Counted from the first letter of the stretch, positions 31,508 to 41,406 are shown. The stretch: DNA of 64,000 bases from Formosa sp. Hel1_33_131 (GCA_949499105.1 CATEFX010000021.1:84815-148814); one strand, 5' to 3'. A program made the numbers and translations. Notes: generated from the letters alone by a model not told the origin.

Positions 31508-32971
31508 ATGAAAAATATAAAATTTATGTATTCAAAAGTTATGTTGCTCTCAGGCTTACTTTTTGTAGTGATGATGAGTTGTGAACGAGATATTACGGAC
31601 AAAGTAGAATTTGCGCATTTGACCAAATCAGGTGAGATTTTCACAGATTCTCCAATTGGACTTGGAAGTGATTTCTACTTTCCATACACAGGTTCAAAAC
31701 CAACCGCATGGTCAGTAGACGAAAGCGAAGGCTATGAAAGTGCCGCCTCTATGCGAATTGACGTTCCTAATGCCAACGATCCAGAAGGAAACTATGCTGG
31801 AGCCATATTTAGAGTTGATGGTGCTGGACGTGACCTCACCGAATTTGATGCTTTGACTTTTTGGGCGAAAGCCACCCAAGGCGTTGTTATTGGTGAAATA
31901 GGCTTTGGACAAGATTTTGGACTGAATAAATATCAGGTCAATGAAACAGATGTAAGCTTCAGTACTACTTGGCAAAAATACGTGATTCCAATTCCGGACG
32001 CTTCCAAACTTTTTGATGAAAGAGGGATGTTTTGGTATTCCGCAGGAACTCAAAATACAGGTGGAAATGCCTACTCTTTTTGGATTGATGAATTGAAATT
32101 CGAAAAATTAGGAACTATCGGTCAGTCAAGACCCGCTATTCAAAATGGTGAAGATGTTGTTAAAAATGTATTTGCAGGAATTAGTTTAGAATTAACAGGC
32201 TTCACACAAACATTCAACTTGGGTAACGGCATTGATAAGACAGTCAATGTAGCACCAAGTTACTTTGACTTTACATCTTCGGAACCGAGTATAGCTTTCA
32301 TAAATGAATTTGGAAACATCAGTGTTAGTAGTGGTACAGCCGTTATTACAGCGAGTTTGGGTGGTGTAGAAGCGGAAGGATCTTTGACTATCAATGCCGT
32401 CGGTCAGTTTGAACTAGCACCAACCCCAACTACAAACCCTAGTAATGTAATTTCTGTTTTTAGTGATTCTTATGAAAACATTCCTGTAGATTATTTTAAT
32501 GGCTATTGGGAACCTTATCAAACAACTCTAGGAGGTGAAATTATTATAAATGGACAAAATGTGATTAAGTTTACGGACTTTAATTTTGTGGGCACGAAAC
32601 TTATAACACCTCTAGATATTTCGGAAATGACCCATTTTAGTATTGATATATTAATGCCTGTAATTTTGCCAACGGATATTGATATGCTTATTGTTTTAAA
32701 AAATGAAAATTCTGCTGAGACAACTCTACAACAGCAGCGTATTGGTGGTCAAACATATCAATGGTCTAATCAAACAGGGGATATCACTGATACGGAAACC
32801 AATGCAACCTTTGAAGCAGGAGGCGTATGGAAAACCTTTAAAATTCCTCTTAGACCAACGTCAGAAACTGGTTTGGATAAGACAGGAGTTAATCTCATCA
32901 TCATTGAAAGGATAAAATCTTCTAACGTGACTGATTTACACATCGATAATATGTATTTCTTTAAAGAATAA
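31508..32971 (+). CDS. Surface lipoprotein with carbohydrate-binding-like and Ig-like domains
   Basis: The 487-residue protein has a lipoprotein signal (LLFVVMMSC, lipobox Cys about 25). Residues about 45-200 form a jelly-roll like galactose-binding/CBM11-type modules (FDALTFWAKATQGVVIGEIGFG ... WQKYVIPIP ... FWIDELKFE). Residues about 210-300 look like a Big2-type Ig fold (EPSIAFINEFGNISVSSGTAVITAS). The C-terminal part (about 315-487) is another jelly-roll ending in IDNMYFFKE. No catalytic motif is seen. Placed between two hydrolases of the beta-glucan locus, it probably binds glucan at the cell surface, a role that SusD/SusE-type lipoproteins fill in typical loci. Confidence 0.65.
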   Translation: MKNIKFMYSKVMLLSGLLFVVMMSCERDITDKVEFAHLTKSGEIFTDSPIGLGSDFYFPYTGSKPTAWSVDESEGYESAASMRIDVPNANDPEGNYAGAIFRVDGAGRDLTEFDALTFWAKATQGVVIGEIGFGQDFGLNKYQVNETDVSFSTTWQKYVIPIPDASKLFDERGMFWYSAGTQNTGGNAYSFWIDELKFEKLGTIGQSRPAIQNGEDVVKNVFAGISLELTGFTQTFNLGNGIDKTVNVAPSYFDFTSSEPSIAFINEFGNISVSSGTAVITASLGGVEAEGSLTINAVGQFELAPTPTTNPSNVISVFSDSYENIPVDYFNGYWEPYQTTLGGEIIINGQNVIKFTDFNFVGTKLITPLDISEMTHFSIDILMPVILPTDIDMLIVLKNENSAETTLQQQRIGGQTYQWSNQTGDITDTETNATFEAGGVWKTFKIPLRPTSETGLDKTGVNLIIIERIKSSNVTDLHIDNMYFFKE

Positions 32972-33001
32972 TAATTAAGAAAATATTAAAACAATAAAAA
33001 A

Positions 33002-33988
33002 ATGAATAAAAATAATAAAAAGAGAAAGCGTATAACAACAATTTTGTTGAAAACGCTCAGCTTAGTAAGCATTCTTATCGCCTTTAGTTGTAATACAGAC
33101 GAAACCCAAACGGTTGCAGTTTTTACAAACTTAGTAATGGCCGATGAGTTTGATGTTGAAGGCGCTCCTAATCCTGAAATTTGGAATTTCGATATCGGAA
33201 CGGGTCCAAACTCTGATGGCTGGGGGAATAATGAATTACAATATTACACCAACCGTTCTGAAAATGTAACCGTACAGAATGGGCTGCTAGTAATCTCCGC
33301 TATCGAAGAAGATTATAACGGTGCTTCATTTACATCGGCAAAATTGTTAACCAAAGGGAAATTTGAACAAGCCTATGGGCGTTTCGAAGCCCGTATCAAA
33401 GTACCAGGCGGATCGGGACTTTGGCCTGCATTTTGGCTCTTAGGAGAAAACAGCGATGTGGATGGTTGGCCTCAGTGTGGTGAAATCGATATTATGGAGT
33501 ACCGCCGACAAGAACCAACCTTGGTGAGCGGATCCATTCATGGCCCTGGATACTCTGGTGAAACAGATCCTCAAGGGCAAGTCACTAAAAGTTACGATTT
33601 AGGAAATGATCGTTTTGATGCTGGGTTTCACATTTTTGGAATCGAATGGGGCCCTGAATACATCAATTATTACATAGACGATGTCTTGTACAATCAAATT
33701 ACACCCTCTGATATCGAAGTCACACCAACCGACGCTGTTTACACCTTAAACGATGCTGTGGAAGCAGTAGAAGCGATGGAAGCGACTGAAGATACTCCAG
33801 CTGTTGAGGCTGTTGAAGCAAAGGAAGCCACTGTTATTACAGGGGATTGGGTTTTCAATAAACCGTTTTACATCATAATCAATTTGGCTGTTGGAGGCAA
33901 CTTCCCTGGGAATCCAGATAGTGGAGAAACATTTCCACACAACATGCTAGTCGATTATGTGAGAGTATATAAAAATAGTAACAACTAA
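33002..33988 (+). CDS. GH16 endo-beta-1,3-glucanase (laminarinase-like) lipoprotein
   Basis: The 328-residue enzyme has a lipoprotein signal (SILIAFSC, Cys about 30) and a GH16 beta-jelly-roll. The catalytic motif EIDIMEY is present with nucleophile Glu161, Asp163 and acid/base Glu166, preceded by the substrate-cleft segment GLWPAFWLLGEN. GH16 enzymes with this motif cut beta-1,3 linkages in laminarin-type glucans. Unusually, about 45 residues rich in EAVEA-type repeats are inserted between DDVLYNQITPSD and VFNKPFYIIINLAVGG, just before the last core strands. The gene is 30 bases after its upstream neighbour and 5 bases before the PKD protein. Confidence 0.88.
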   Translation: MNKNNKKRKRITTILLKTLSLVSILIAFSCNTDETQTVAVFTNLVMADEFDVEGAPNPEIWNFDIGTGPNSDGWGNNELQYYTNRSENVTVQNGLLVISAIEEDYNGASFTSAKLLTKGKFEQAYGRFEARIKVPGGSGLWPAFWLLGENSDVDGWPQCGEIDIMEYRRQEPTLVSGSIHGPGYSGETDPQGQVTKSYDLGNDRFDAGFHIFGIEWGPEYINYYIDDVLYNQITPSDIEVTPTDAVYTLNDAVEAVEAMEATEDTPAVEAVEAKEATVITGDWVFNKPFYIIINLAVGGNFPGNPDSGETFPHNMLVDYVRVYKNSNN

Positions 33989-33993
33989 TAAAA

Positions 33994-36312
33994 ATGACAA
34001 TGAAAAATTTATTCAAAAAAATTAAACAAGTTTCGATTTTAATCTTGGCAATCAGTTTTATAGGTTGTGACGATGATGACGCTATTTTGCCAAAACTAAC
34101 AGCTGGCTTTACGCACACAATTAATGCCGATACAGGCACCGTAACGTTTATTAACACGTCCACAAATGCATCGATGTACGCATGGGATTTTGGAGATGAA
34201 ACTTCTTCAGCCCTTATTAACCCGGTGAATGTGTATGAAAACGGAACCTATATTGTGGTTTTAAAATCTTCAAATGTTGCAGGAGCGTTTGATATCTTTA
34301 CCGATGAGATCGTAATTCTAATACCGGAAATCGCCACCTTACCAATTACTTTTGATGGTGAAAACACGAAATACGACCCTACAGTTTTTGATGGGACCAC
34401 CTTTGACATCCTTACAAATCCAGACCTTACAGGCACAAATTCTGTAGAATCAAACGTAGGAGCCATCACAAATAGTGGGGCGACTTATGAAGGTTTGTTT
34501 TTTGAATTAGGGGCCGCAGTCGATTTAACGACTGAAAAATCAATAAAAATGAATTTTTGGTCAGATAAAGCAGTCGATGTTTTATTAAAGCTTGAAGATG
34601 GAACTGCAGCGAACTCCGAAGCAACTGCGAGCCATACCGGAACTGGATGGGAAGAATTGATGTTCACATTTAATTCAGCAGCGAGCTACAACCAATTAAC
34701 GCTCTTTGTAGACGGTGCAGGAACAACCGATGGTACATTCTATTTTGATGATATAATGCAAGTTGTATCGCCTCCAACACCATGTACTCCAGAAACAGTT
34801 GAGTCGCTTGCCGCAGTCGATTTTAATGTCACATTTACGACCGACCCAACAGCAAGTATTGTGAATGATGGGACTACCTTTGAGTGGATTGATAATCCAG
34901 ATTTTAATAACACTGTAAATACATCTTGTAAAGTTGGAAAAATCACAAAACTTGGAACCAACCCTTGGGATAATAACCAAATTGTTTTAGATGCTAAATT
35001 AGATTTAGTTGCCAACCAAGGTTTAAAAATCAAAGTATGGTCTGCTAAAGCAAATACTGAAGTTAGAATTAAGTTAGAAGAAAATGGAACGCCTGCGAAC
35101 TTCACTGAATTATCGTTAACCACCTCCCTAACGAGTGAATGGGAAGAATTAAGCTTTGCTTTTACAGGGGACGATACGGATAAATATGATAAAGTCGTTT
35201 TGTTCTTTGATTTGAATGCAAACAATACCGACACCTATTATTTCGATGATTTAACTTTATACGGAACAGGGACGGCACCAGCGGGGTGTATTGCAGAAAC
35301 AGCACAGTCGCTTAGTGCAGCAAACTTTGAATTAACATTCCAAAACGACCCAACCGCTAGTATTATTTCTGACGGTGCAGGTTTTGCATGGATTGATAAT
35401 CCAGACTTTGATAACACAGTAAATACCTCTTGTAAAGTTGGTCAGATAGACAGAACGAGTGCAGCGCAGTATGCAAACAATCAAATTATTTTAGATGCTA
35501 AATTAGATTTTAACTCAAATTCAGGTTTTAAACTAAAAGTATGGTCACCAACTGCTAGTACAAACGTATTATTAAAATTAGAGGATCAGACTAATTCAGG
35601 TGTTTTTAAAGAAGTTTTTGCAACCACTTCATCAAGCAGCGCAGGTGAATGGGAAGAACTTACTTTTAATTTTACAAGTGCCGATTCTAATAAGTTTGAT
35701 AAAATTGTAGTGTTCTTTGAATTAGATTCAGCCACTGAAGAAACCTATTATATTGACGACCTTAAACTTTACGGCGACGGTTCTGGCGGCGGCGGCGGCG
35801 GCGGTGCATATAACCTTACGCTTCCTATTGATTTTGAGACATCAGGATTTGGAGCAAGTTGGACTTGGAATGTGTTTGAAAATGATTCTAACCCACCAGT
35901 AGAATACGTAACAAATCCAAACGCATCAGGAATAAATACTTCAAATACTGTGGCTAAAATCACGGCACTTCAAGCAGGGCAACCCTGGGTTGGTTGTGAA
36001 ACTGCACATGGCGAAATGGGAATTACGTGGGATCTTTCTGCTTCAAATGCGATCATTAAGATTATGGTTTACAAAACCGTCATTAGTGATGTTGGTATCA
36101 AATTAGTAAATCCTGCCGGAGGTGCACAACCAGAAATCAAAGTTCCAAACACTGTAATTAATGCATGGGAAGAATTAACATTTGATTTTAGCAGTCGTAT
36201 TGGAAATGGATTAGATGGCTCTACAAATATTGATCAAATAGTTGTATTCCCTGATTTCAATGCAAGAACATCAGATAATGTAGTGTATTTCGATAACGTT
36301 ACGTTTCAATAA
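33994..36312 (+). CDS. Lipoprotein with PKD domain and four CBM-like repeats
   Basis: The 772-residue protein has a lipoprotein signal (SILILAISFIGC). A PKD domain follows (about residues 28-110; MYAWDFGDETSSALINPVNVYENGTY), then four beta-sandwich repeats of about 150 residues, each ending in a FYFDD-like or YIDDLKLYG strand. Repeats 2 and 3 are the most alike (WIDNPDFNNTVNTSCKVG against WIDNPDFDNTVNTSCKVG). A linker of six GGC codons and one GGT encodes Gly7 before repeat 4. The repeats resemble carbohydrate-binding modules seen next to GH16 enzymes in flavobacterial laminarin loci. There is no catalytic motif, so surface glucan binding is the likely job. It is the last gene of the first unit. 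Confidence 0.7.
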   Translation: MTMKNLFKKIKQVSILILAISFIGCDDDDAILPKLTAGFTHTINADTGTVTFINTSTNASMYAWDFGDETSSALINPVNVYENGTYIVVLKSSNVAGAFDIFTDEIVILIPEIATLPITFDGENTKYDPTVFDGTTFDILTNPDLTGTNSVESNVGAITNSGATYEGLFFELGAAVDLTTEKSIKMNFWSDKAVDVLLKLEDGTAANSEATASHTGTGWEELMFTFNSAASYNQLTLFVDGAGTTDGTFYFDDIMQVVSPPTPCTPETVESLAAVDFNVTFTTDPTASIVNDGTTFEWIDNPDFNNTVNTSCKVGKITKLGTNPWDNNQIVLDAKLDLVANQGLKIKVWSAKANTEVRIKLEENGTPANFTELSLTTSLTSEWEELSFAFTGDDTDKYDKVVLFFDLNANNTDTYYFDDLTLYGTGTAPAGCIAETAQSLSAANFELTFQNDPTASIISDGAGFAWIDNPDFDNTVNTSCKVGQIDRTSAAQYANNQIILDAKLDFNSNSGFKLKVWSPTASTNVLLKLEDQTNSGVFKEVFATTSSSSAGEWEELTFNFTSADSNKFDKIVVFFELDSATEETYYIDDLKLYGDGSGGGGGGGAYNLTLPIDFETSGFGASWTWNVFENDSNPPVEYVTNPNASGINTSNTVAKITALQAGQPWVGCETAHGEMGITWDLSASNAIIKIMVYKTVISDVGIKLVNPAGGAQPEIKVPNTVINAWEELTFDFSSRIGNGLDGSTNIDQIVVFPDFNARTSDNVVYFDNVTFQ

Positions 36313-36458
36313 TTTATCAATAGGACTAGGGAATAGCTTTCTCTAGCCTTATTAGATTACTACAGTCAATAGTGCAGTGAAAATTAATACAAATAATATA
36401 TCCGTAAAAGAATTGCTGTTATTTTCACTTATTAAAATAAATGAATTAAAATGGACAT

Positions 36459-36505
36459 AAAAAAGGTTAGGATATAGTTCATTCCACCTAACCTTTTTTT
36501 ATTTT
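36459..36505 (+). terminator. Intrinsic terminator ending the exported-protein unit
   Basis: Arms AAAAAAGGTTAGG and CCTAACCTTTTTT are exact complements with a 15-base loop and a T-run. It lies 146 bases after the PKD gene stop. The 311-base gap 36313-36623 holds this hairpin and a second one, and no gene. Confidence 0.8.
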
Positions 36506-36573
36506 TGAAACAATAAATTAATTTTTATAAAAAACCAATCAACTCTTAGGAGTTAAACGATATTAAAAAACTA

Positions 36574-36607
36574 AAAAACCTCTCCAAAAATAGCTACGGA
36601 GGTTTTT
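36574..36607 (+). terminator. Terminator-like hairpin 16 bases upstream of the GH149 start
   Basis: Arms AAAAACCTC and GAGGTTTTT are exact complements with a 16-base loop, followed by ATT. The hairpin sits between the first terminator and the GH149 start codon (36624). If transcription of the second unit begins upstream of it, it would work as a leader attenuator; it may otherwise be a second terminator for the first unit. A smaller inverted repeat (AACTC-TTAG-GAGTT) lies just before it at 36541-36554. Confidence 0.5.
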
Positions 36608-36623
36608 ATTGACAATCAAATAA

Positions 36624-39600
36624 ATGACAAATAACACTATTTTTTTAGATAAAAATAAAGACACCGATCAGGTCAAAGATATTGAAGGTACTTTAGTCAA
36701 TATAGACAATGAAGTCTTTTATAAAATCTCGAACAGTGATAAAATGAGACCATTTTTCATGAGCATTGTGAGTGATTCTAATCATTGGATGTTTATCTCC
36801 AGCAACGGAAGTTTAACCGCTGGAAGAAAAAATTCTGAATTCGCATTATTTCCGTATTACACAGACGATAAGATTACTGAAGCTGCTGAAATTACAGGAA
36901 GTAAATCTATTTTTCAAGTTCATAAAAATAGTAAAACTCATTTATGGGAACCTTTTTCCGATCGTTTTCAAGGGATGCACAACATCACTCGAAATTTGTA
37001 TAAAAACGAGTATGGTAACAAAGTATTATTTGAAGAAATCAACCACGATTTAGGACTGACGTTTCAATACCAATGGAATTCTACAAACACTTTTGGTTTT
37101 ATAAAAAAATCAAAGCTTATCAATACTTCGGATTCAAACGTTGAAATCAATCTATTGGATGGGATTCAAAATATTTTACCTTATGGCGTTGGGAGCGATT
37201 TACAAAATGCAAGTAGTAATCTTGTAGATGCTTACAAACGTAATGAGTTAGAGAAAAGTTCTGGATTAGGGATTTATGCTTTAAGCGCAATTATTGTAGA
37301 TAAGGCGGAACCTAGCGAAGCTTTAAAAGCCAATATTGTTTGGTCCTTAGGATTAGATCAACCTAAACATTTAGTATCGTCTCTTCAAGTTGAATCGTTT
37401 CGGAAAAATCAAGACCTTCAAGAAGAAACCGATGTGAAAGCAGAAAAAGGCGCTTATTTTGTCAATTCAACCATTGTTTTAACGGCTGAAGAAAGCAAAG
37501 AATGGATGCTAGTTGCTGAGGTTAATAAAAATCATTCAGCAATTGCAAAATTGATCCATGAGATTAAAACGAATGACGGTTTATCAGAACTCATCAACCA
37601 GAAAATTGAAAAAGGAACTGAGCGTCTCATTGCTTTAAATGCAGCCTCTGATGGGTTGCAACTTTCAGCAGATAAATTTAGAGATACTCGTCATTTTTCA
37701 AACACCTTATTCAACATCATGCGTGGGGGTATTTTTGATGATAATTATCAAATTGAAAAATGGGATTTTAAAACCTATCTTTTAAAAGCCAATAAAAAAG
37801 TAGCTAGGAAAACAGAGGACTTGGTTGAGAAACTACCTGAAGTGTTCTCACTTTCTGTACTACAAGAATTAGCATATCAAATTGATGACACAAACTTTAG
37901 ACGTTTGTGTTTTGAATACATGCCTTTAAAATTTAGCCGACGACATGGCGATCCGAGCCGTCCTTGGAATAAATTTTCAATCAATACCAAAAGCGAGATT
38001 GATGGTTCAAAAATCCTTGATTACGAAGGAAATTGGCGTGATATTTTCCAAAACTGGGAAGCATTAGCACATTCATACCCGGCGTTTATTGAGAGTATGA
38101 TCCATAAATTTTTAAATGCCACGACTTTTGATGGTTACAATCCGTATCGAGTGACAAAAGGCGGGTTTGATTGGGAAACGATCGAACCAGACGATCCATG
38201 GTCGTACATTGGCTATTGGGGCGATCACCAAGTGATTTATCTATTAAAGTTTTTAGAGTTTATTGAAAATCATCAGCCTGGCAAACTAGCAAGCTATTTT
38301 GATAAAGATATGTTTGTATATGCAAATGTTCCTTACAAAATTAAAAGCTACGACGCACTGCTTGAAAACCCAAAAGATACCATCGAATTTGATGAAGCAT
38401 TGGATCTTAAAATCCGTGAACAAAGAGTTGAACTTGGTGCAGATGGTGCTTTACTTCGAGATGAAAATCGTTTTATTGTAAAAGTCAATTTTATTGAAAA
38501 AATATTAGCAACCACTTTAGCAAAACTTTCAAACTTTATTCCAGAAGGCGGAATTTGGATGAACACACAACGTCCAGAATGGAACGATGCCAACAATGCG
38601 TTAGTTGGAAGTGGCGTATCAATGGTTACTTTGTATTATCTCCGACGTTTCCTTAAGTTTTTTGATACTGTAGTGGTTCAATCAAACTTAGAAACTGTTG
38701 AGGTTTCAAAAGAGTTAGTGACTTTCTTTGATTCTATTTCAACGACCTTTAACGACCATCAACATTTACTGTCGGGTCGAATCAACGATACAGATCGAAA
38801 ATTGATTTTAGATGCCTTAGGAAATGCAGGAAGCAGCTATAGAAATCAAGTTTATAAGAATGCGTTTTCAGGAAGAAAAAATGAAATATCCATCCAAGAT
38901 CTAAAAGCGTTTATAGCCGTGAGTCTTCAATATTTAGAACACTCTATTGAAGCAAATAAACGAGACGATAATTTATACCACGCGTATAATTTAATGACGA
39001 TAAACGATTCTAAGAGCGTTTCAATTTCATATTTAGATGAAATGTTAGAAGGGCAAGTGGCGGTCTTAAGTTCAAAATATTTATCGACCAATCAGTCCTT
39101 ATCTGTGTTGAATGCCATGAAAAGCAGCAAATTGTTCCGACCAGATCAGTATAGCTACTTATTGTATCCTAACAAAGCGTTGAAAGGATTTATTGAGCGA
39201 AATACAATTTCTGCTTCAGCTGTTTCATCCTCTAAATTACTAGAACAGTTAGTGAGCGATGGAAATGTTCAAATTTTAGAGAAAGATGTCAATGGTGCTT
39301 ATCACTTTAATGGGAGTTTTAAAAATGCCATTGATTTAAAAGTCGCTTTAAATGAACTTTCTCAAACATCTTATAAAGAACTCATTGCGTTAGAAACGCC
39401 CAAAATTCTTCAAATTTTTGAAGAGGTCTTCAATCACAAATCGTTTACGGGTCGTTCCGGAACCTTTTATGGATATGAAGGTTTAGGTTCTATTTACTGG
39501 CACATGGTTTCTAAACTACAGTTGTCGGTACTTGAAACCTGTCACGCAGCATTTGAAACGGAAACCAATGAAGCCGTTAGAGGCCACTTATTAGATCATT

Positions 39601-40097
39601 ATTACGAAATCAATGCTGGAATTGGCGTTCACAAATCACCAAAGTTATATGGTGCTTTCCCAACCGATCCTTATTCGCATACCCCTGCAGGCAAAGGCGC
39701 TCAACAACCTGGAATGACAGGTCAGGTAAAAGAAGATGTTTTATCTCGTTTTGGTGAATTTGGAGTGGAAGTTTCGGATGGAAAACTAGGTTTTAATCCT
39801 CGTTTGTTACGTGGAAATGAATTTTTAAAAGAGAGTAAAACATTTCATTACATCGCGCTTCCTAAAAAGAAAAACAGCATTTTAGTTTCCAAAGATTCTT
39901 TGTGTTTTACCTATTGTCAAGTGCCTATTACGTACACAATTTCTGACGAAGAGAGTTTAACGGTAAAATTCAGTAATGGTAATTCAACAACCTTTAAAAC
40001 GTTAAGCTTAGATGCTGAAACGAGTGCACATGTATTTAATCGTACAGGGGATGTTGTAGAACTAAATGTTCACGTTAAAAAGAGTCGTTTAAAATAA
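36624..40097 (+). CDS. GH149-type beta-1,3-oligoglucan phosphorylase
   Basis: The 1157-residue protein has no signal peptide, so it is cytosolic. Its length and architecture (N-terminal beta-sandwich, central helical barrel with KFSRRHGDPSRPWNKF, EGNWRDIFQNWEALAHSYP, NPYRVTKGGFDWE and EGGIWMNTQRPEWNDANNALVG) fit GH149, a family related to GH94 that splits beta-1,3-glucan oligosaccharides with phosphate to give alpha-glucose-1-phosphate. The neighbours GH17 and GH30 are the known companions of GH149 genes. GH94 and GH161 are the main alternatives; the length and context favour GH149. It heads the second transcription unit and is 15 bases from the next gene. Phosphorolysis would save one ATP per glucose compared with hydrolysis. 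Confidence 0.78.
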   Translation: MTNNTIFLDKNKDTDQVKDIEGTLVNIDNEVFYKISNSDKMRPFFMSIVSDSNHWMFISSNGSLTAGRKNSEFALFPYYTDDKITEAAEITGSKSIFQVHKNSKTHLWEPFSDRFQGMHNITRNLYKNEYGNKVLFEEINHDLGLTFQYQWNSTNTFGFIKKSKLINTSDSNVEINLLDGIQNILPYGVGSDLQNASSNLVDAYKRNELEKSSGLGIYALSAIIVDKAEPSEALKANIVWSLGLDQPKHLVSSLQVESFRKNQDLQEETDVKAEKGAYFVNSTIVLTAEESKEWMLVAEVNKNHSAIAKLIHEIKTNDGLSELINQKIEKGTERLIALNAASDGLQLSADKFRDTRHFSNTLFNIMRGGIFDDNYQIEKWDFKTYLLKANKKVARKTEDLVEKLPEVFSLSVLQELAYQIDDTNFRRLCFEYMPLKFSRRHGDPSRPWNKFSINTKSEIDGSKILDYEGNWRDIFQNWEALAHSYPAFIESMIHKFLNATTFDGYNPYRVTKGGFDWETIEPDDPWSYIGYWGDHQVIYLLKFLEFIENHQPGKLASYFDKDMFVYANVPYKIKSYDALLENPKDTIEFDEALDLKIREQRVELGADGALLRDENRFIVKVNFIEKILATTLAKLSNFIPEGGIWMNTQRPEWNDANNALVGSGVSMVTLYYLRRFLKFFDTVVVQSNLETVEVSKELVTFFDSISTTFNDHQHLLSGRINDTDRKLILDALGNAGSSYRNQVYKNAFSGRKNEISIQDLKAFIAVSLQYLEHSIEANKRDDNLYHAYNLMTINDSKSVSISYLDEMLEGQVAVLSSKYLSTNQSLSVLNAMKSSKLFRPDQYSYLLYPNKALKGFIERNTISASAVSSSKLLEQLVSDGNVQILEKDVNGAYHFNGSFKNAIDLKVALNELSQTSYKELIALETPKILQIFEEVFNHKSFTGRSGTFYGYEGLGSIYWHMVSKLQLSVLETCHAAFETETNEAVRGHLLDHYYEINAGIGVHKSPKLYGAFPTDPYSHTPAGKGAQQPGMTGQVKEDVLSRFGEFGVEVSDGKLGFNPRLLRGNEFLKESKTFHYIALPKKKNSILVSKDSLCFTYCQVPITYTISDEESLTVKFSNGNSTTFKTLSLDAETSAHVFNRTGDVVELNVHVKKSRLK

Positions 40098-40112
40098 ATA
40101 TTTCAAGTCATC

Positions 40113-41405
40113 ATGAGAAGATCAAAACAATTATTAGTTTCAACACTGCTTGTTTTTCTCATGGTGTCTTGTAAAAACAAGCAATCAAAACAAAGTACTA
40201 CCAACCAACAATCTCAAAAAGAAGTGACAGCTAAAGATATATTAGGAAATTCAAACTATTTAGCAATCTCTTATGGAGGGTATCGAAAATCGTCTAGAGA
40301 TATTCAACCCACTATTGAAGAGCTAAAGGAAGATATGAGAATTCTTCATGCGATGAATATCAGAATCTTACGCACCTATAATGTTCAATTGGCGCAGGCT
40401 TCAAATATGCTAAAGGCAATTCGAGAACTAAAAAAGGAAATTACTGGTTTTGAAATGTATGTGATGTTGGGAACTTGGATTGATTGTAAAAATGCATGGA
40501 CTGATCAGCCTTTGGACCACCATCAAGAGAGTGAACACAATGCCGCCGAAATTGCACGTGCAATTGCTTTGGCAAATGAGTATCCTGAAATTGTTAAAGT
40601 CATTTCAGTTGGAAATGAAGCCATGGTCAAATGGGCAGCGTCCTATTTTGTGCAACCCGTTGTTATTTTAAAATGGGTCATGCACTTACAAGACTTAAAA
40701 ACAACGGGTGACCTTTCTAAAGACCTTTGGATCACAAGCTCCGATAATTTTGCGTCTTGGGGTGGAGCTGAGTCTCAATACCACGTCGAAGCTCTTGAAA
40801 AACTAATGGCAGCTGTGGATTATGTCTCAGCGCATACCTACCCAATGCACGATACGCATTACAACCCTGTTTTCTGGGGTGTTTTTGGAACTGAGACAGA
40901 ATTGTCAAGTTTAAAACGAATTGAGGTCGCAATGAATCGTGCCACGGACTATGCCGCTTCACAAATTGATAGTGTGGCGAGTTATATGAAACGTTTGGGA
41001 ATTGATAAACCAATTCATGTTGGAGAAACTGGATGGGCAAGTGCTTCAAACCGACAATATGGCTCTAACGGCTCCAAAGCGACGGATGAATACAAGGAAG
41101 CCATTTATTACCACAATATGAGAGTATGGTCTGATGAAACCAAAAGGTCATGTTTCTATTTTGAAGCTTTTGATGAACCTTGGAAAGATGCTCAAAACAT
41201 TGGAGGTTCTGAAAACTATTTTGGCTTGTTTACTGTCGATGGAAAAGCCAAATATGTGCTCTGGGATTTAGTTGATAAAGGAGTTTTTGATGGATTGACG
41301 CGTAATGGAAATCCGATTACAAAAACCTATAATGGCAATAAGGAAGCCTTATTACTAGAGGTCGAATTACCGCCTTTGAAAAATGAAATTATAATGAACC
41401 AATAA
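40113..41405 (+). CDS. GH17 beta-1,3-glucanase lipoprotein
   Basis: The 430-residue enzyme has a lipoprotein signal (LLVFLMVSC) and a (beta/alpha)8 barrel of the GH17 family. The acid/base is Glu169 in SVGNEAM and the nucleophile Glu305 in HVGETGWAS, with the late conserved segment FEAFDEPWKD. GH17 enzymes act on unbranched beta-1,3-glucan chains as endo- or exo-hydrolases or transglycosylases. It differs clearly from the two cytosolic GH17 domains encoded downstream. Its stop and the next start are 1 base apart (TAATATG), so translation is probably coupled with GH30. Confidence 0.88.
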   Translation: MRRSKQLLVSTLLVFLMVSCKNKQSKQSTTNQQSQKEVTAKDILGNSNYLAISYGGYRKSSRDIQPTIEELKEDMRILHAMNIRILRTYNVQLAQASNMLKAIRELKKEITGFEMYVMLGTWIDCKNAWTDQPLDHHQESEHNAAEIARAIALANEYPEIVKVISVGNEAMVKWAASYFVQPVVILKWVMHLQDLKTTGDLSKDLWITSSDNFASWGGAESQYHVEALEKLMAAVDYVSAHTYPMHDTHYNPVFWGVFGTETELSSLKRIEVAMNRATDYAASQIDSVASYMKRLGIDKPIHVGETGWASASNRQYGSNGSKATDEYKEAIYYHNMRVWSDETKRSCFYFEAFDEPWKDAQNIGGSENYFGLFTVDGKAKYVLWDLVDKGVFDGLTRNGNPITKTYNGNKEALLLEVELPPLKNEIIMNQ

Positions 41406-41406
41406 T

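Noticed and set aside
34740-35234. 164-residue minus-strand ORF
   Set aside because: It lies fully antisense to the CBM-like repeats of the PKD lipoprotein, whose plus-strand frame has a signal peptide and clear domain repeats. The antisense frame shows no recognisable motif.
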